Positions 7,779 to 16,206 of a DNA stretch of 64,000 nucleotides are shown piece by piece. The translations under genes and the position numbers were made by a program. Origin of the DNA: Aquibium microcysteis (GTDB lineage: Bacteria > Pseudomonadota > Alphaproteobacteria > Rhizobiales > Rhizobiaceae); the NCBI RefSeq assembly GCF_014495845.1, contig NZ_CP061080.1:4578001-4642000 (forward strand), written 5' to 3'. The notes below the pieces were generated by a model. The model saw nothing but the letters and a program-made list of their open reading frames with translations. It made no database searches and was not told the origin of the DNA. The first letter of the stretch is position 1. The number at the start of each line of letters is the position of its first letter.

Positions 7779-8684
7779 TCAGTTGGTCTTGGCTTTGCGC
7801 AACTCGATCATGGTCTGGTAGGCGTCGTGCGTGATCGGCTTGAACCCGGCGGTCTCGCCGGCAGCCATCTTGTAGGCGCAGTCCTTGTCCTTGGCGTGCA
7901 GGCCCTGGATGAGGTCGACCATCTTGGTCTTGACGTCTGCCGGCAGCCCCTTGCGCAGGACGATCGGACCCTCCGGAATCGGCTTCGACTTCCAGATCTC
8001 GACGATGTCGTTCATGTCGACGATGCCGGAGTCGACCGCCTTGCGCAGCGCGCCCGAATTGTAGCCGTCTTCCCAGGCGCCCTGGCCGTCGGCCCAGGTC
8101 ACGCCGGCGTCGACGTCGCCGTTGACCACGGCGACGATCGTCTGCTCGTGGCCGCCGGTGAAGACGACGTCACCGAAATAGTCGCCGGGCTTCATCGAGG
8201 CGCCCGTCTCCTGCGGGATCTCGACCGAGGGGATCAGGTAGCCGGAGGTCGAGTTCGGGTCGCCGAAACCGAACTTCTTGCCCTTCATGTCGGCGAGCGA
8301 GGTGATTGCGGAGTCCTTCCGCGCGAAGCCGATCGAGTGATAGGCGAACGAGCCGTCGAGATTGGTCTTGACCAGCACGACGTCGACGGCTTCCGGGTTC
8401 GTCAGATAGATCTTGGCGTAGGCCGACGCGCCGAGCCAGGCCATGTCCAGGGTGCCGCCCAGCAGGCCCTGGATCACGCCGTCGTAGTCCGCCGGCGTGA
8501 ACAGCTTTGTGGCCACGCCCAGCGCTTCCTCCGTGTAGGCGCGGACGCATTCGTTGGAGGTCAGGCGATCCTGCGCGTTCTCGCCGCCGAGGATGCCGAT
8601 GCGGAACTCGCTGATCTTGTCCTGTGCCAGGGCCGGGGCGGCCAGGGCGGCGGTCGCGAGCAGCGCTGCGAGCAGTTTCTTCAT
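7779..8684 (-). CDS. phnD: Phosphonate ABC transporter periplasmic binding protein PhnD
   Basis: 301 residues with a clear signal peptide (MKKLLAALLATAALAAPALA) and mature protein starting QDKISEF. The PhnD pattern is visible: FTPADYDGVIQGLLGGTLDMAWLG near the N-terminal lobe and the later SGYLIPSVEI and GDVVFTGGHEQTI blocks that line the phosphonate pocket. The open frame extends 50 codons upstream with arginine-rich, unlikely sequence, so the ATG before the signal peptide is chosen, with GGAGAG-type Shine-Dalgarno just upstream. It follows phnC by 55 bases. Confidence 0.95.
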   Translation of the reverse strand: MKKLLAALLATAALAAPALAQDKISEFRIGILGGENAQDRLTSNECVRAYTEEALGVATKLFTPADYDGVIQGLLGGTLDMAWLGASAYAKIYLTNPEAVDVVLVKTNLDGSFAYHSIGFARKDSAITSLADMKGKKFGFGDPNSTSGYLIPSVEIPQETGASMKPGDYFGDVVFTGGHEQTIVAVVNGDVDAGVTWADGQGAWEDGYNSGALRKAVDSGIVDMNDIVEIWKSKPIPEGPIVLRKGLPADVKTKMVDLIQGLHAKDKDCAYKMAAGETAGFKPITHDAYQTMIELRKAKTN

Positions 8685-8739
8685 GGGGTCTCTCCTTTGG
8701 ACGGATGGTCCGCGACCGACGGTCGTCGGATGGGTGAAA

Positions 8740-9558
8740 TCAGAGCGCGTAGGCCGGTTCGAGCGACGGGGCCGGCCGCGGCAACGCCTCGATCGAGGTG
8801 GAGGTGGTCTCCTCCGAAAAACTCTCGTCGGCACCGTAGATGTCGCGGGCGACGCGGGTGCTGAGCTCGTCCGGCGAGCCGTCGAAGACGATCCGGCCGT
8901 CGCGCATGCCGATCACGCGGTCGCAGTAGCGCCGGGCGGTGTCGAGGGTGTGCAGATTGCACACGATCATGCGGCCGTCCTCGTCATGGATGCGGCGCAG
9001 CGCATCCATGACCACCTGCGCGTTCATCGGGTCGAGCGAAGCAATCGGCTCGTCGGCCAGGATGATCCTGGGATCCTGCATCAGCGCGCGGGCGATGGCG
9101 ACGCGCTGCTGCTGGCCGCCCGACAGGGCCTCGACACGCTTGGACGCATGGCTGGCGATTCCGAGGCGGTCGAGGATGTCGATCGCCTTGTGGATGTCCT
9201 CGCGCGGGAAGAGGTTGAACACCGTGGCCAGCGTCGAGCGGCGGTTCAACGTCCCGTGCAGCACGTTCGACACGACGTCGAGCCGCGGCACGAGGTTGAA
9301 CTGCTGGAAGATCATGGCGCAGTCGCGCTGCCAGGACCGCAGCGCCGCACCGCGCAGCGCCGAGACCTCGGTTCCGCCGAAGCGAATGGCGCCGGCCGAC
9401 GGGTCGACGAGGCGGTTGATCATGCGCAGGAGCGTGGACTTGCCCGCACCCGACCGGCCGATGACCCCGACCATCTGGCCTTCGGGGACGACAACGTCCA
9501 CGGCGTCGACGGCGACGTTCGTACCGAAGCGGCGCGTCACCTTCAGGATCTCGAGCAT
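8740..9558 (-). CDS. phnC: Phosphonate ABC transporter ATP-binding protein PhnC
   Basis: 272 residues. Walker A is GRSGAGKST (34-42), the signature is [16 protein letters not shown], Walker B is [13 protein letters not shown] and the H-loop follows in IVCNLH. The start MLEILKV is the usual PhnC N-terminus with AGGGAGT-like Shine-Dalgarno. It is first of phnC-phnD-phnE-phnE. The 168-base gap upstream to the acetyltransferase gene carries a candidate Pho box, so the transporter genes may have their own promoter besides read-through from phnG-L. Confidence 0.95.
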   Translation of the reverse strand: MLEILKVTRRFGTNVAVDAVDVVVPEGQMVGVIGRSGAGKSTLLRMINRLVDPSAGAIRFGGTEVSALRGAALRSWQRDCAMIFQQFNLVPRLDVVSNVLHGTLNRRSTLATVFNLFPREDIHKAIDILDRLGIASHASKRVEALSGGQQQRVAIARALMQDPRIILADEPIASLDPMNAQVVMDALRRIHDEDGRMIVCNLHTLDTARRYCDRVIGMRDGRIVFDGSPDELSTRVARDIYGADESFSEETTSTSIEALPRPAPSLEPAYAL

Positions 9559-9635
9559 GGAACTCCCTGTCGCGCTTTTTTCTCGCGTCGGGAGAACCGG
9601 GTACCGGAGTTCGATGAAGGCCGGATGTCGGGTCC

Positions 9636-9653
9636 GTGACGGTTTTGTTACCA
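9636..9653 (-). promoter_or_regulatory. Candidate Pho box upstream of phnC
   Basis: The minus-strand 18-mer TGGTAACAAAACCGTCAC resembles the PhoB box: second half CCGTCAC fits well, the A-rich spacer is typical and the first half is weak; 12 of 18 positions match E. coli pstS by eye. It lies 77 bases before the phnC start. No clear -10 follows at the expected distance. Confidence 0.35.
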
Positions 9654-9726
9654 TCCACCATGGTGCGCGTGAGAAGCCGGCAAAAGAAATGCGGCGCGTC
9701 GCGTCGGTCGTCCCGACGGCGTCCCG

Positions 9727-10356
9727 TCACCCGGCGGACGCCTCGTGCTTCTCGAGGAATTCCTCCGCCGAGAGCGCGCGGAAATCGGCGAGAGCCTCCC
9801 GGATCCGATCGTGGTCCCAGTCCCACCAGGCCAGCGCCTGGTACCGATCGGCCGTCCTGCGGTCGAAGCGCTCCCGGATGGGTTTCGCCGGCACGCCGCC
9901 GACGATCGTGTAGGGCGAGACGTCCTTCGACACGACGGCGCCCGCGCCGACCACCGCGCCGTCGCCGACCGTCACGCCGGGCAGGATGGTCGCGCCATGG
10001 CCGAGCCAGGTATCGTGGCCAATCGTGACCCGGTTCTCGCGCCGCCAGCCGAAGAAGCTCTCGTCGTTCTCGGCGTCCGGCCAGTAGTCGGCGGAGCGGT
10101 AGGTGAAATGATGCAGCGTCGGTCGCCAGGTCGGGTGATTGGTGGCGTTGATCCGGCAGGCCGCGGCGATGTTGGCGAACTTGCCGATCTCGGCGCACCA
10201 CACCGAGCCGTCCTGCATGATGTAGGAGTAGTCGCCGATGACCGCCTCGGCGATGCGGCAGCGCTCGGCGACCTCGGTGTAGCGCCCGAGCGTCGCGTTC
10301 GAGACCTCCGCCGTCGGGTGAACGAGCGGCTCGGGCGAGAGCTTGGTCACGCTCAT
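9727..10356 (-). CDS. Phosphonate-associated hexapeptide acetyltransferase (DapH/Xat-like)
   Basis: 209-residue left-handed beta-helix protein with hexapeptide repeats ([35 protein letters not shown]) and the catalytic-type [12 protein letters not shown] segment of xenobiotic or chloramphenicol acetyltransferases. It matches the phosphonate-metabolism acetyltransferase family found in phn operons (TIGR03308). Its ATG overlaps the phnL stop (ATGA), so it is translated with the lyase genes. In other bacteria PhnO acetylates aminoalkylphosphonates before cleavage; phnO is absent here, and this enzyme could fill that or a related detoxifying role. Substrate is unknown. Confidence 0.88.
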   Translation of the reverse strand: MSVTKLSPEPLVHPTAEVSNATLGRYTEVAERCRIAEAVIGDYSYIMQDGSVWCAEIGKFANIAAACRINATNHPTWRPTLHHFTYRSADYWPDAENDESFFGWRRENRVTIGHDTWLGHGATILPGVTVGDGAVVGAGAVVSKDVSPYTIVGGVPAKPIRERFDRRTADRYQALAWWDWDHDRIREALADFRALSAEEFLEKHEASAG

Positions 10357-11063
10357 GCGGCCACCCGCCTGGGCGCGAAGCGGGTCACGTCGATGATCGT
10401 GTCGGCGACGGCCTCGCGCACGTCCTGATCGTGGAAGATGCCGAGCAGGGCGACGCCGGCCCGCTTCTTTTCCGCGATCAGGTCGATGACGACCTGCCGG
10501 TTCACCGCGTCGAGCGACGCCGTCGGTTCGTCGAGCAGCAGGATCGGATGGCTGGTGATGAAGCCGCGGGCGATGTTGACGCGCTGCTGCTCGCCGCCCG
10601 AGAACGTGGCCGGCGGCAGCGACCACAGGGTCTTCGGCAGGTTCAGCCGGGCGAGCAGGATGGCCGCCCTCTCGCGCGCCTCGTCCCGGTCGACCCCCGC
10701 CGCCGTGAGGGGTTCGGCCACCACGTCGAGGGCCGTCACCCGCGGCACCGTGCGCAGGAACTGGCTGACGTATCCGATCGTCTCGCGCCGCACCGACAGC
10801 ACCATCCTTGGGGCCGCGCGCGCGAGATCCACCAGCGCGCCGCGGTGCTGGACGATGATCTGGCCGGAGTCCACGGCGTAGTTGCCGTAGAGCATCTTCA
10901 GGATCGAGCTCTTGCCGGCGCCCGAGGGTCCGCCCAGCACGGCGCAGCACCTGGCTGTCAGTGAGAAAGAGACGTCTTCCACGACCGGCAGCGTCAGCCC
11001 GCCGCGCAGATGCATGACGAAACTCTTGGCGACTTCCGAGACGACGAGGGGCGTGGCCATCAT
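10353..11063 (-). CDS. phnL: C-P lyase complex ABC-type protein PhnL
   Basis: 236-residue ATPase-like subunit. Walker A is [10 protein letters not shown] (around residues 44-53), the signature is [14 protein letters not shown] and Walker B is [13 protein letters not shown]. PhnL belongs with PhnK to the C-P lyase machinery, not to the transporter. The ATG overlaps the phnK stop (TGATG); a second Met directly follows. It is coupled to the acetyltransferase downstream by an ATGA overlap. Confidence 0.94.
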   Translation of the reverse strand: MMATPLVVSEVAKSFVMHLRGGLTLPVVEDVSFSLTARCCAVLGGPSGAGKSSILKMLYGNYAVDSGQIIVQHRGALVDLARAAPRMVLSVRRETIGYVSQFLRTVPRVTALDVVAEPLTAAGVDRDEARERAAILLARLNLPKTLWSLPPATFSGGEQQRVNIARGFITSHPILLLDEPTASLDAVNRQVVIDLIAEKKRAGVALLGIFHDQDVREAVADTIIDVTRFAPRRVAA

Positions 11064-11863
11064 CACACCTGCAGGATCGAGGAGACGAGCAATTGCGTGT
11101 AGGCTTCGCGTGGATCGTCGAGCACGCGGTCCGTCAGCCCCGTCTCGATGACGCGGCCGTCCTTCATGACCATCATGCGGTGCGACAAAAGCCGCGCGAC
11201 GGCGAGATCGTGCGTGACCACGATCGCCGCGAGCCCGAGGTCGGCCACAAGCCCGCGCAGCAGGTCGAGCAGCCTTGCCTGGACCGACACGTCGAGCCCG
11301 CCGGTCGGCTCGTCCATGAAGATCAGCCGCGGCGACGTGACGAGGTTGCGCGCGATCTGCAGCCGCTGCCGCATGCCGCCCGAGAAGGCCCGCGGTTCGT
11401 CGTCGATGCGGTCCGAGCCGATCTCGACGCGGCCGAGCCAGTCGATCGCGGTCGAACGGATGGTGCCGTAGTGCCGGTCGCCGATCGCCATCAGCCGCTC
11501 GCCGACATTGGCTCCGGCCGAAACCGTCATCCGCAGGCCATCGGCCGGGTTCTGGTGCACGAAGCCCCAGTCGGTGCGCATCAGGAACCGGCGCTCGGCT
11601 TCGCTCATGCGGTAGAGTTCGCGCCACGTCTCGTCGCGCATGCGGTAGGAGACGCTGCCCGAGGTGGGAAGGAGCCGCGACGAGATGCAGTTGAGCAGCG
11701 TCGTCTTGCCGGAACCGGATTCGCCGACGACTGCCAGCACTTCGCCGGGCCACAGGTCGAAGGAGACGCCTTCGCAGCCCGTGCGGGCGCCGTAGGATTT
11801 CGAGACGGACGAAACGCGCAGCAGCGGCTGGTCGTCAGGTCGGGTGTCGGCAGGGCCGCTCAT
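11063..11863 (-). CDS. phnK: C-P lyase complex ATP-binding protein PhnK
   Basis: 266 residues with Walker [10 protein letters not shown], the PhnK-specific region after it ([21 protein letters not shown]), signature [15 protein letters not shown], Walker [13 protein letters not shown] and a following ALVVTHD-like H-loop. PhnK binds the PhnGHIJ core through PhnJ. The chosen ATG overlaps the phnJ stop (ATGA); the open frame extends a further 52 codons inside phnJ and is rejected. Confidence 0.95.
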   Translation of the reverse strand: MSGPADTRPDDQPLLRVSSVSKSYGARTGCEGVSFDLWPGEVLAVVGESGSGKTTLLNCISSRLLPTSGSVSYRMRDETWRELYRMSEAERRFLMRTDWGFVHQNPADGLRMTVSAGANVGERLMAIGDRHYGTIRSTAIDWLGRVEIGSDRIDDEPRAFSGGMRQRLQIARNLVTSPRLIFMDEPTGGLDVSVQARLLDLLRGLVADLGLAAIVVTHDLAVARLLSHRMMVMKDGRVIETGLTDRVLDDPREAYTQLLVSSILQV

Positions 11864-12759
11864 CGCGCCTCCTCCGGGCGTTCCATGGCCCCGCCGAGTT
11901 CGCCGACATGTCCCGCCGCACGTCGCGTTTCGCAGAAATCGGTATCCGAGCAGACGAACATCCGTCCGCCGCGATCGTCCAGAATCACCTCGTCCAGGTA
12001 GACCTGCTCGGCGCCGCACAGCGCGCAGGGCCGGTCGAAGGTCTGGACCTCGAAGGGATGGTCCTCGAAATCGAGGCTGACGACGTTCGTGTAGGGGGGG
12101 ATCGCATAGATGCGCTGCTCCCGTCCGGCGCCGAAGAGCTGCAGCGCCGCCGACATGTGCATCTTCGGATTGTCGAACTTCGGCGTCGGCGAGGGATCCA
12201 TCACGTAGCGCCCCTCCACCTTGACCGGATAGGCATAGGTCGTGGCGATGCGGCCGTTCTTGGCGATGTCCTCGTACAGCTTGACGTGCATGAGCCCGTA
12301 CTCCTCCAGGGCATGCATCTTTCGCGTCTCCGTCTCACGGGGCTCGAGGAAGCGCAGCGGTTCGGGGATCGGCACCTGGTAGACCAGCGTCTGGCCCTCG
12401 CTGAGCGGCTGCTCCGGGATGCGGTGGCGGGTCTGGATGATCGACGCCTTCGCGGTCTCCGTGGTGGTCTCCACCTTGGCGACCTTGCGGAAGAAGGCGC
12501 GGATGGAGACGGCATTCGTCGTGTCGTCGGCGCCCTGGTCGATCACCTTCAGGACGTCGTCGGGTCCGATGATCGACGCCGTCACCTGCACGCCGCCGGT
12601 CCCCCAGCCATAGGGCATCGGCATCTCGCGGCTGGCGAACGGGACCTGATAGCCCGGGATCGCGATGCCCTTCAGGATCGCCCGCCGGATCATGCGCTTC
12701 GTCTGCTCGTCCAGATAGGCGAAGTTGTACGTGGCAACGTCGTGTGCGGCGGCGGTCAT
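11860..12759 (-). CDS. phnJ: C-P lyase catalytic subunit PhnJ (radical SAM)
   Basis: 299 residues. PhnJ breaks the carbon-phosphorus bond of ribose 1-phosphonate 5-phosphate using SAM and a [4Fe-4S] cluster. The PhnJ cluster cysteines are visible as CALC (246 and 249) with C270 and C276 (VCSDTDFC). The glycyl-radical region IPGYQVPFASREMPMPYGWGTG is intact at about 34-55. Flanked by phnI and phnK with ATGA overlaps on both sides. Length is normal, so the enzyme should be functional. Confidence 0.97.
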   Translation of the reverse strand: MTAAAHDVATYNFAYLDEQTKRMIRRAILKGIAIPGYQVPFASREMPMPYGWGTGGVQVTASIIGPDDVLKVIDQGADDTTNAVSIRAFFRKVAKVETTTETAKASIIQTRHRIPEQPLSEGQTLVYQVPIPEPLRFLEPRETETRKMHALEEYGLMHVKLYEDIAKNGRIATTYAYPVKVEGRYVMDPSPTPKFDNPKMHMSAALQLFGAGREQRIYAIPPYTNVVSLDFEDHPFEVQTFDRPCALCGAEQVYLDEVILDDRGGRMFVCSDTDFCETRRAAGHVGELGGAMERPEEAR

Positions 12760-13859
12760 TCCGCGGCCTCCTTGTGCTCCGGGCCGGCAAGCCGCCGCTC
12801 CTCGAATTCGCCGCGCATGCGGCGCACGAGGTCGAGCTCCGCCTGGAAATCGACGTAGTGCGGCAGCTTCAGGTGCTCGACGAAGCCCGTCGCCTGCACG
12901 TTGTCGGAATGGGCAATGACGAATTCCTGATCCTGCGCCGGCGCGACGAGATCCTCGCCGAACTCGGCCGACCGCAGCGCCCGGTCGCACAGCGACATCG
13001 CCATCGCCTTGCGTTCCGACTGGCCCATGACCAGGCCGTAGCCGCGGGTGAACTGCGGCGGCGCCTTCATCGAGCCCTTGAACTGGTTGACCATCTGGCA
13101 TTCGGTCACCCGGATACGGCCGAGCGGTACCGGAAACGGCAGTTCGGGAACGTCGAGTTCGATCTCGACTTCGCCGATGCGGATTTCGCCGACGAAGGGA
13201 TGCGTGCGGCCGTAGCCGCGCTGCGTCGAATAGGCGAGCGCCAGCAGGAAGCCCTCGTCCCCGCGCGACAGCGCCTGCAGGCGCACGTCGCGATCCATCG
13301 GATATTCGGCCGGCTGGCGGGTGATGTCGCCCGGCTCGGGCCCGACCGCCGCGCCGTCCGGCTCGATCAGGCCCTCCTGCTTCAGGATCTCGGTCACGCG
13401 CGGCATCGGTTCGGGCGCTTCCGGACGCAGCCGCGGCGCCTCGACGGGGTTGTCGCCGGCCAGGTCCGGGTCGAGCAGCCGGTGCGTGTAGTCGAAGGTC
13501 GGCCCCAGCAACTGCCCGCCGGGCAGGTCCTTGTAGGTCGCCGACACGCGCCGCTCGACCTGCATGGCGCCCGTCTCGACCGGTCGCGAATAGCCGAAGC
13601 GCGGCAGCGTGGTCCGGTAGGCGCGGGTGAGGAAGATCGCCTCGATCATGTCGCCGCGCGCCTGCCGGATGGCGAGCGCGGCCAGTTCGCGGTCGTAGAG
13701 CGACCCTTCCGCCATGACGCGGTCGACCGCCAGCGCCAGTTGCTCGACGATCTGGTCGAGCCGAAGCGCCGGGACCTCCCGGTCGCCGCGGCGGCGGTCC
13801 GCCAGCAGGCGATGGGCATTGTCGATGGCGGCCTCGCCGCCCTTTACCGCGACATACAT
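12756..13859 (-). CDS. phnI: C-P lyase core subunit PhnI
   Basis: 367 residues beginning MYVAVKGGEAAIDNAH, the conserved PhnI start. With PhnG, PhnH and PhnL it transfers the phosphonate onto ATP, releasing adenine. Family blocks include IRQARGDMIEAIFLTRAYRTTLPR and YGLVMGQSERKAMAMSL. The stop overlaps the phnJ start; three bases separate it from phnH. Confidence 0.96.
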   Translation of the reverse strand: MYVAVKGGEAAIDNAHRLLADRRRGDREVPALRLDQIVEQLALAVDRVMAEGSLYDRELAALAIRQARGDMIEAIFLTRAYRTTLPRFGYSRPVETGAMQVERRVSATYKDLPGGQLLGPTFDYTHRLLDPDLAGDNPVEAPRLRPEAPEPMPRVTEILKQEGLIEPDGAAVGPEPGDITRQPAEYPMDRDVRLQALSRGDEGFLLALAYSTQRGYGRTHPFVGEIRIGEVEIELDVPELPFPVPLGRIRVTECQMVNQFKGSMKAPPQFTRGYGLVMGQSERKAMAMSLCDRALRSAEFGEDLVAPAQDQEFVIAHSDNVQATGFVEHLKLPHYVDFQAELDLVRRMRGEFEERRLAGPEHKEAAE

Positions 13860-13862
13860 GGC

Positions 13863-14480
13863 TCAGGCCTCCGTCTCGAAGATGCGCGTCGTGCGCGGCA
13901 GGCAGGCGATCGCGTCGGGCGCGGCGAGGATCAGGTCGACGCCGCGCGGAAAGCGGGCCCGGTTCTGCAGCCATTGCGCACCGAAATGCCGCGGCATCGG
14001 GAAGGGCGCGAGGGCGGCGCCCGTCGCTATCCCCGGTCCTTCGAGATGCAGCACGCGTCCCTTGGTCAAGGTCTCCACCTGCAGGATCAGCGTCGTCGAG
14101 CGGTCGGGGTATTCCTGCGATCCCTGGGCGAAGTTCTCCAGCGCCATCAGCTCGCCGGGGCTGGAGGCCAGCACGAAATGCGCATCGGCGGCAATGGTCG
14201 TCAGCGGGGCGCCGCAGTGGAAGCCGAGCCAGCCGCGCACGTCGCCCGAGGTCTCGAGCCGCGGGTCGAGCCAAAGCGGCGTGTCATGGTCGCAGAGCGT
14301 CAGCGCGACGGCCGCGGCCGACGGCGTCAGCGGGGCGGGCGGCTGGACGAGCGGCGCCACCGGGTGAACGGTGCCGGGTCGCGCCATCGCATCCATCAGC
14401 GCCCGGAACACGGACTGCGCGGCCATCGGGGGATTCGCGAAACCGCCTTCGATGGGAGCGCTCGTCGGGAAGCCGCCCAT
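13863..14480 (-). CDS. phnH: C-P lyase core subunit PhnH
   Basis: 205 residues starting MGGFPTSAPIEGGFANPP. The typical PhnH blocks FRALMDAMARPG, DHDTPLWLD and FHCGAPLT are present. It is a PLP-transferase-like fold without the cofactor, part of the PhnGHIJ core. It starts one base after the phnG stop. Confidence 0.95.
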   Translation of the reverse strand: MGGFPTSAPIEGGFANPPMAAQSVFRALMDAMARPGTVHPVAPLVQPPAPLTPSAAAVALTLCDHDTPLWLDPRLETSGDVRGWLGFHCGAPLTTIAADAHFVLASSPGELMALENFAQGSQEYPDRSTTLILQVETLTKGRVLHLEGPGIATGAALAPFPMPRHFGAQWLQNRARFPRGVDLILAAPDAIACLPRTTRIFETEA

Positions 14481-14481
14481 G

Positions 14482-14961
14482 TCAATCCTCCCCGCGTACC
14501 ATGGTGAAGAAATCGACCCGCGTCGCCGCCGTCTCGGCGCGACGACGCGCGTCGGCCTCGGCCGCGCGAGTCCGCAGCGGCGCGAGGATCCTGTCCTCGA
14601 CGGCCGCGCGCATGTCCGCCCGCTGCCACAGCGCATCGATCGTGGCGGAAATGCGGGCCTTCTCGCGGTCGCGACCGAGGGCGTAGGCGTGGCCGATCTC
14701 GCCCGAGGCGAGCTTCACCGTGGCGCGCGTCACCGTCGCCTCGCCGAAATTGAAGGGGGCGCCGCCGCCGCCGATGCGGCCGCGCAGCGTCACCAGCCCC
14801 GTTTCCGGACCCCGCAGCAGCGTGGCCTGGACGGCCATGTCCGCGTCGCGCCAGAGCGCCTGCAGGTCACCCTCCGGCGCCGCAGCCAGCGCGGCCATGG
14901 CCGCCTTGCGACTGGCTTTCTCTTCCTGATCGCGCAGGCGATCCCTGGATCCGCTTGCCAC
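14482..14961 (-). CDS. phnG: C-P lyase core subunit PhnG
   Basis: 159 residues if the GTG at 14961 is used (VASGSRDRLRDQEE). That start is supported by GGAGGG seven bases upstream; the open frame runs 45 codons further but through the operator region. Conserved parts are RGPETGLVTLRGRIGGGGAPFNFGEATVTRATVKL, typical of PhnG, and the length is close to the E. coli protein. It is the first gene of the minus-strand phn operon and divergent from phnF. Confidence 0.93.
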   Translation of the reverse strand: MASGSRDRLRDQEEKASRKAAMAALAAAPEGDLQALWRDADMAVQATLLRGPETGLVTLRGRIGGGGAPFNFGEATVTRATVKLASGEIGHAYALGRDREKARISATIDALWQRADMRAAVEDRILAPLRTRAAEADARRRAETAATRVDFFTMVRGED

Positions 14962-14990
14962 GCGGCGGCCCTCCGTTTCCCGGTGGATTC

Positions 14991-15006
14991 GTCTATTGAT
15001 ATAGAC
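14991..15006. promoter_or_regulatory. phnF: Candidate PhnF operator (GTCTAT-N4-ATAGAC)
   Basis: Perfect 6-bp inverted repeat GTCTAT-TGAT-ATAGAC in the 109-base phnF-phnG intergenic space. Mycobacterial PhnF binds a palindrome containing TATAGAC, and GntR/HutC-type repressors generally use such sites. It lies 30 bases before the phnG start and, if the PhoB-driven promoter is placed by spacing, just downstream of transcription start, suiting a roadblock. Confidence 0.6.
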
Positions 15007-15042
15007 AAGTGTACAGCATATGACGTTTCTTAGGCGTTGTCC

Positions 15043-15060
15043 ATGACGGGTACGTGACAG
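15043..15060 (-). promoter_or_regulatory. Strong candidate Pho box for phnG operon
   Basis: On the minus strand CTGTCAC-GTAC-CCGTCAT: two near-consensus PhoB half-sites with the standard 4-base spacer, followed ten bases later by TAAGAA as a possible -10 (15027-15032). Its edge overlaps the phnF Shine-Dalgarno (AGGAGG at 15059-15064), so PhoB binding could also touch phnF transcription. Confidence 0.65.
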
Positions 15061-15070
15061 GAGGTGCGGG

Positions 15071-15814
15071 ATGGCTGCCAGGGCATCGAAAGGCATGGAG
15101 CGAAAGACGGGCGTCGCCCTCTGGCGCCAGATCGCCGACCGTCTTCGTCACGGCATCGCGGCCGGCGACTTTGGCGAGGGCAGCCGCCTGCCGCCGGAGA
15201 CGGCGCTGGCGGAGCGATTCGGCGTCAACCGCCATACCGTTCGCGGTGCCATCGCCGCGCTCGTGCAGGAGGGCGTGCTGCGTGCGGAGCAGGGGCGGGG
15301 CACCTTCGTCGAACGGCGCCGGCGCCTTTCCTACCCGATTGCCCGGCGCACGCGCTTTTCGGAGGGTCTGCGCGATCAGGCCCAGGACCGTCGCGGCCAT
15401 CTGCTCAGCCAGGCGCGCGAGGAGGCCGACGCCCGCGTGGCGGCGGCACTGAGGCTGGATCCGGGCGCGCCGGTCCTGCGGGTGGATACCATGAGCGAGG
15501 CCGACGGCCGCCCCGTCTCGCGGGCCACGAGCTGGTTCGACGCCGTTCGCTTCGACGGCATCGGCGAAGCCATCGGGGAGACCGGCTCGATCACGCTGGC
15601 CTACCGCCGCCATGGCGTGGAGGACTATTTCCGCCAGTCGACCGTCATCTCCGCGCGCCATGCCGATGCCGACGATCTCGCCGCGCTCCGTCTGGCGCCC
15701 GGTGCCATCGTGCTGGTCGCCGTGGCGGTCAACGTCGACGTCGAGGGTCGGCCGATCCAGTTCTCCGAGACGCGCTTCGCGGCCGACCGCGTCGAACTGG
15801 CGGTCGCCGAGTAG
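15071..15814 (+). CDS. phnF: Phosphonate operon regulator PhnF (GntR/HutC family)
   Basis: 247 residues. Residues about 12-75 form the GntR winged helix (LWRQIADRLRHGI, LPPETALAERFGVNRHTVRGAIAAL, GRGTFV); the rest is a UTRA ligand-binding domain. AGGAGG sits seven bases before the ATG. It is divergent from phnG with the operator between them, the standard arrangement for the local repressor. The ligand is probably a phosphonate or pathway intermediate, by analogy only. Confidence 0.93.
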   Translation: MAARASKGMERKTGVALWRQIADRLRHGIAAGDFGEGSRLPPETALAERFGVNRHTVRGAIAALVQEGVLRAEQGRGTFVERRRRLSYPIARRTRFSEGLRDQAQDRRGHLLSQAREEADARVAAALRLDPGAPVLRVDTMSEADGRPVSRATSWFDAVRFDGIGEAIGETGSITLAYRRHGVEDYFRQSTVISARHADADDLAALRLAPGAIVLVAVAVNVDVEGRPIQFSETRFAADRVELAVAE

Positions 15815-15820
15815 TCCGCA

Positions 15821-16024
15821 TCAGCTTTCGCGTTCCTCGTCGCGCGGCGGCGCCTTGTAGGCGTAGAGCATGCTCCAGGCGCCGTAGACGGTCACCGCCG
15901 CCGCGATCAGGGTCCAGGTCTGATCGCCATGGACCCATTCGACGACCGTCCATCCCGCGCAGACGAGAACGATCGCGACCCGCCGCCAGAGCGGCCGGAA
16001 GAACGTGTCGCCTGCTTTCGCCAT
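15821..16024 (-). CDS. Small two-TM membrane protein (DUF3329-like)
   Basis: 67 residues starting MAKAGDTFFRPLWRRVAIV. The ATG at 16024 is preceded by GGAGGAGG, which decides it over an in-frame start 11 codons upstream. Two membrane segments are seen (about 15-32 and 38-57), with a charged tail KAPPRDEERES. The FFxPLWRR start recalls short DUF3329 proteins of Rhizobiales; function unknown. Convergent with phnF, six bases apart. Confidence 0.7.
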   Translation of the reverse strand: MAKAGDTFFRPLWRRVAIVLVCAGWTVVEWVHGDQTWTLIAAAVTVYGAWSMLYAYKAPPRDEERES

Positions 16025-16102
16025 CCGTCCGCCTCCTCCCGATCGCGCCAATGCCACGCCTGCGCGCTTGCGATGCCTCGCATGATTCCGCCCGTCACGG
16101 AA

Positions 16103-16122
16103 GTCTCACGCCTAAGTGAGAC
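16103..16122. promoter_or_regulatory. Palindromic operator-like site GTCTCAC-N6-GTGAGAC
   Basis: Perfect 7-bp inverted repeat with a 6-base spacer, in the 182-base gap upstream of the ynjB-like gene and just before its predicted -35. The size suits a dimeric repressor of TetR or GntR type. No cognate regulator gene is adjacent. Confidence 0.5.
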
Positions 16123-16142
16123 GATTGTGTCGGCGCGCTCGG

Positions 16143-16171
16143 TTGACCCTCTTCGCCGCGCCATGCTCAAT
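16143..16171 (+). promoter_or_regulatory. Predicted sigma-70 promoter of the YnjBCD-type operon
   Basis: TTGACC, a 17-base spacer, then CTCAAT. The -35 is five of six to consensus, the -10 is weak. It lies 36 bases before the chosen start at 16207 and 20 bases after the palindrome at 16103-16122. Confidence 0.45.
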
Positions 16172-16206
16172 CGGTCGCGACAGATGCCCTGCCGATGGAG
16201 AGCCGG

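Noticed and set aside
16025..16206. Possible TPP riboswitch before the YnjBCD-type operon
   Set aside because: Neither the CTGAGA thi-box core nor a plausible stem set was found; a simple promoter and palindrome explain the gap better.
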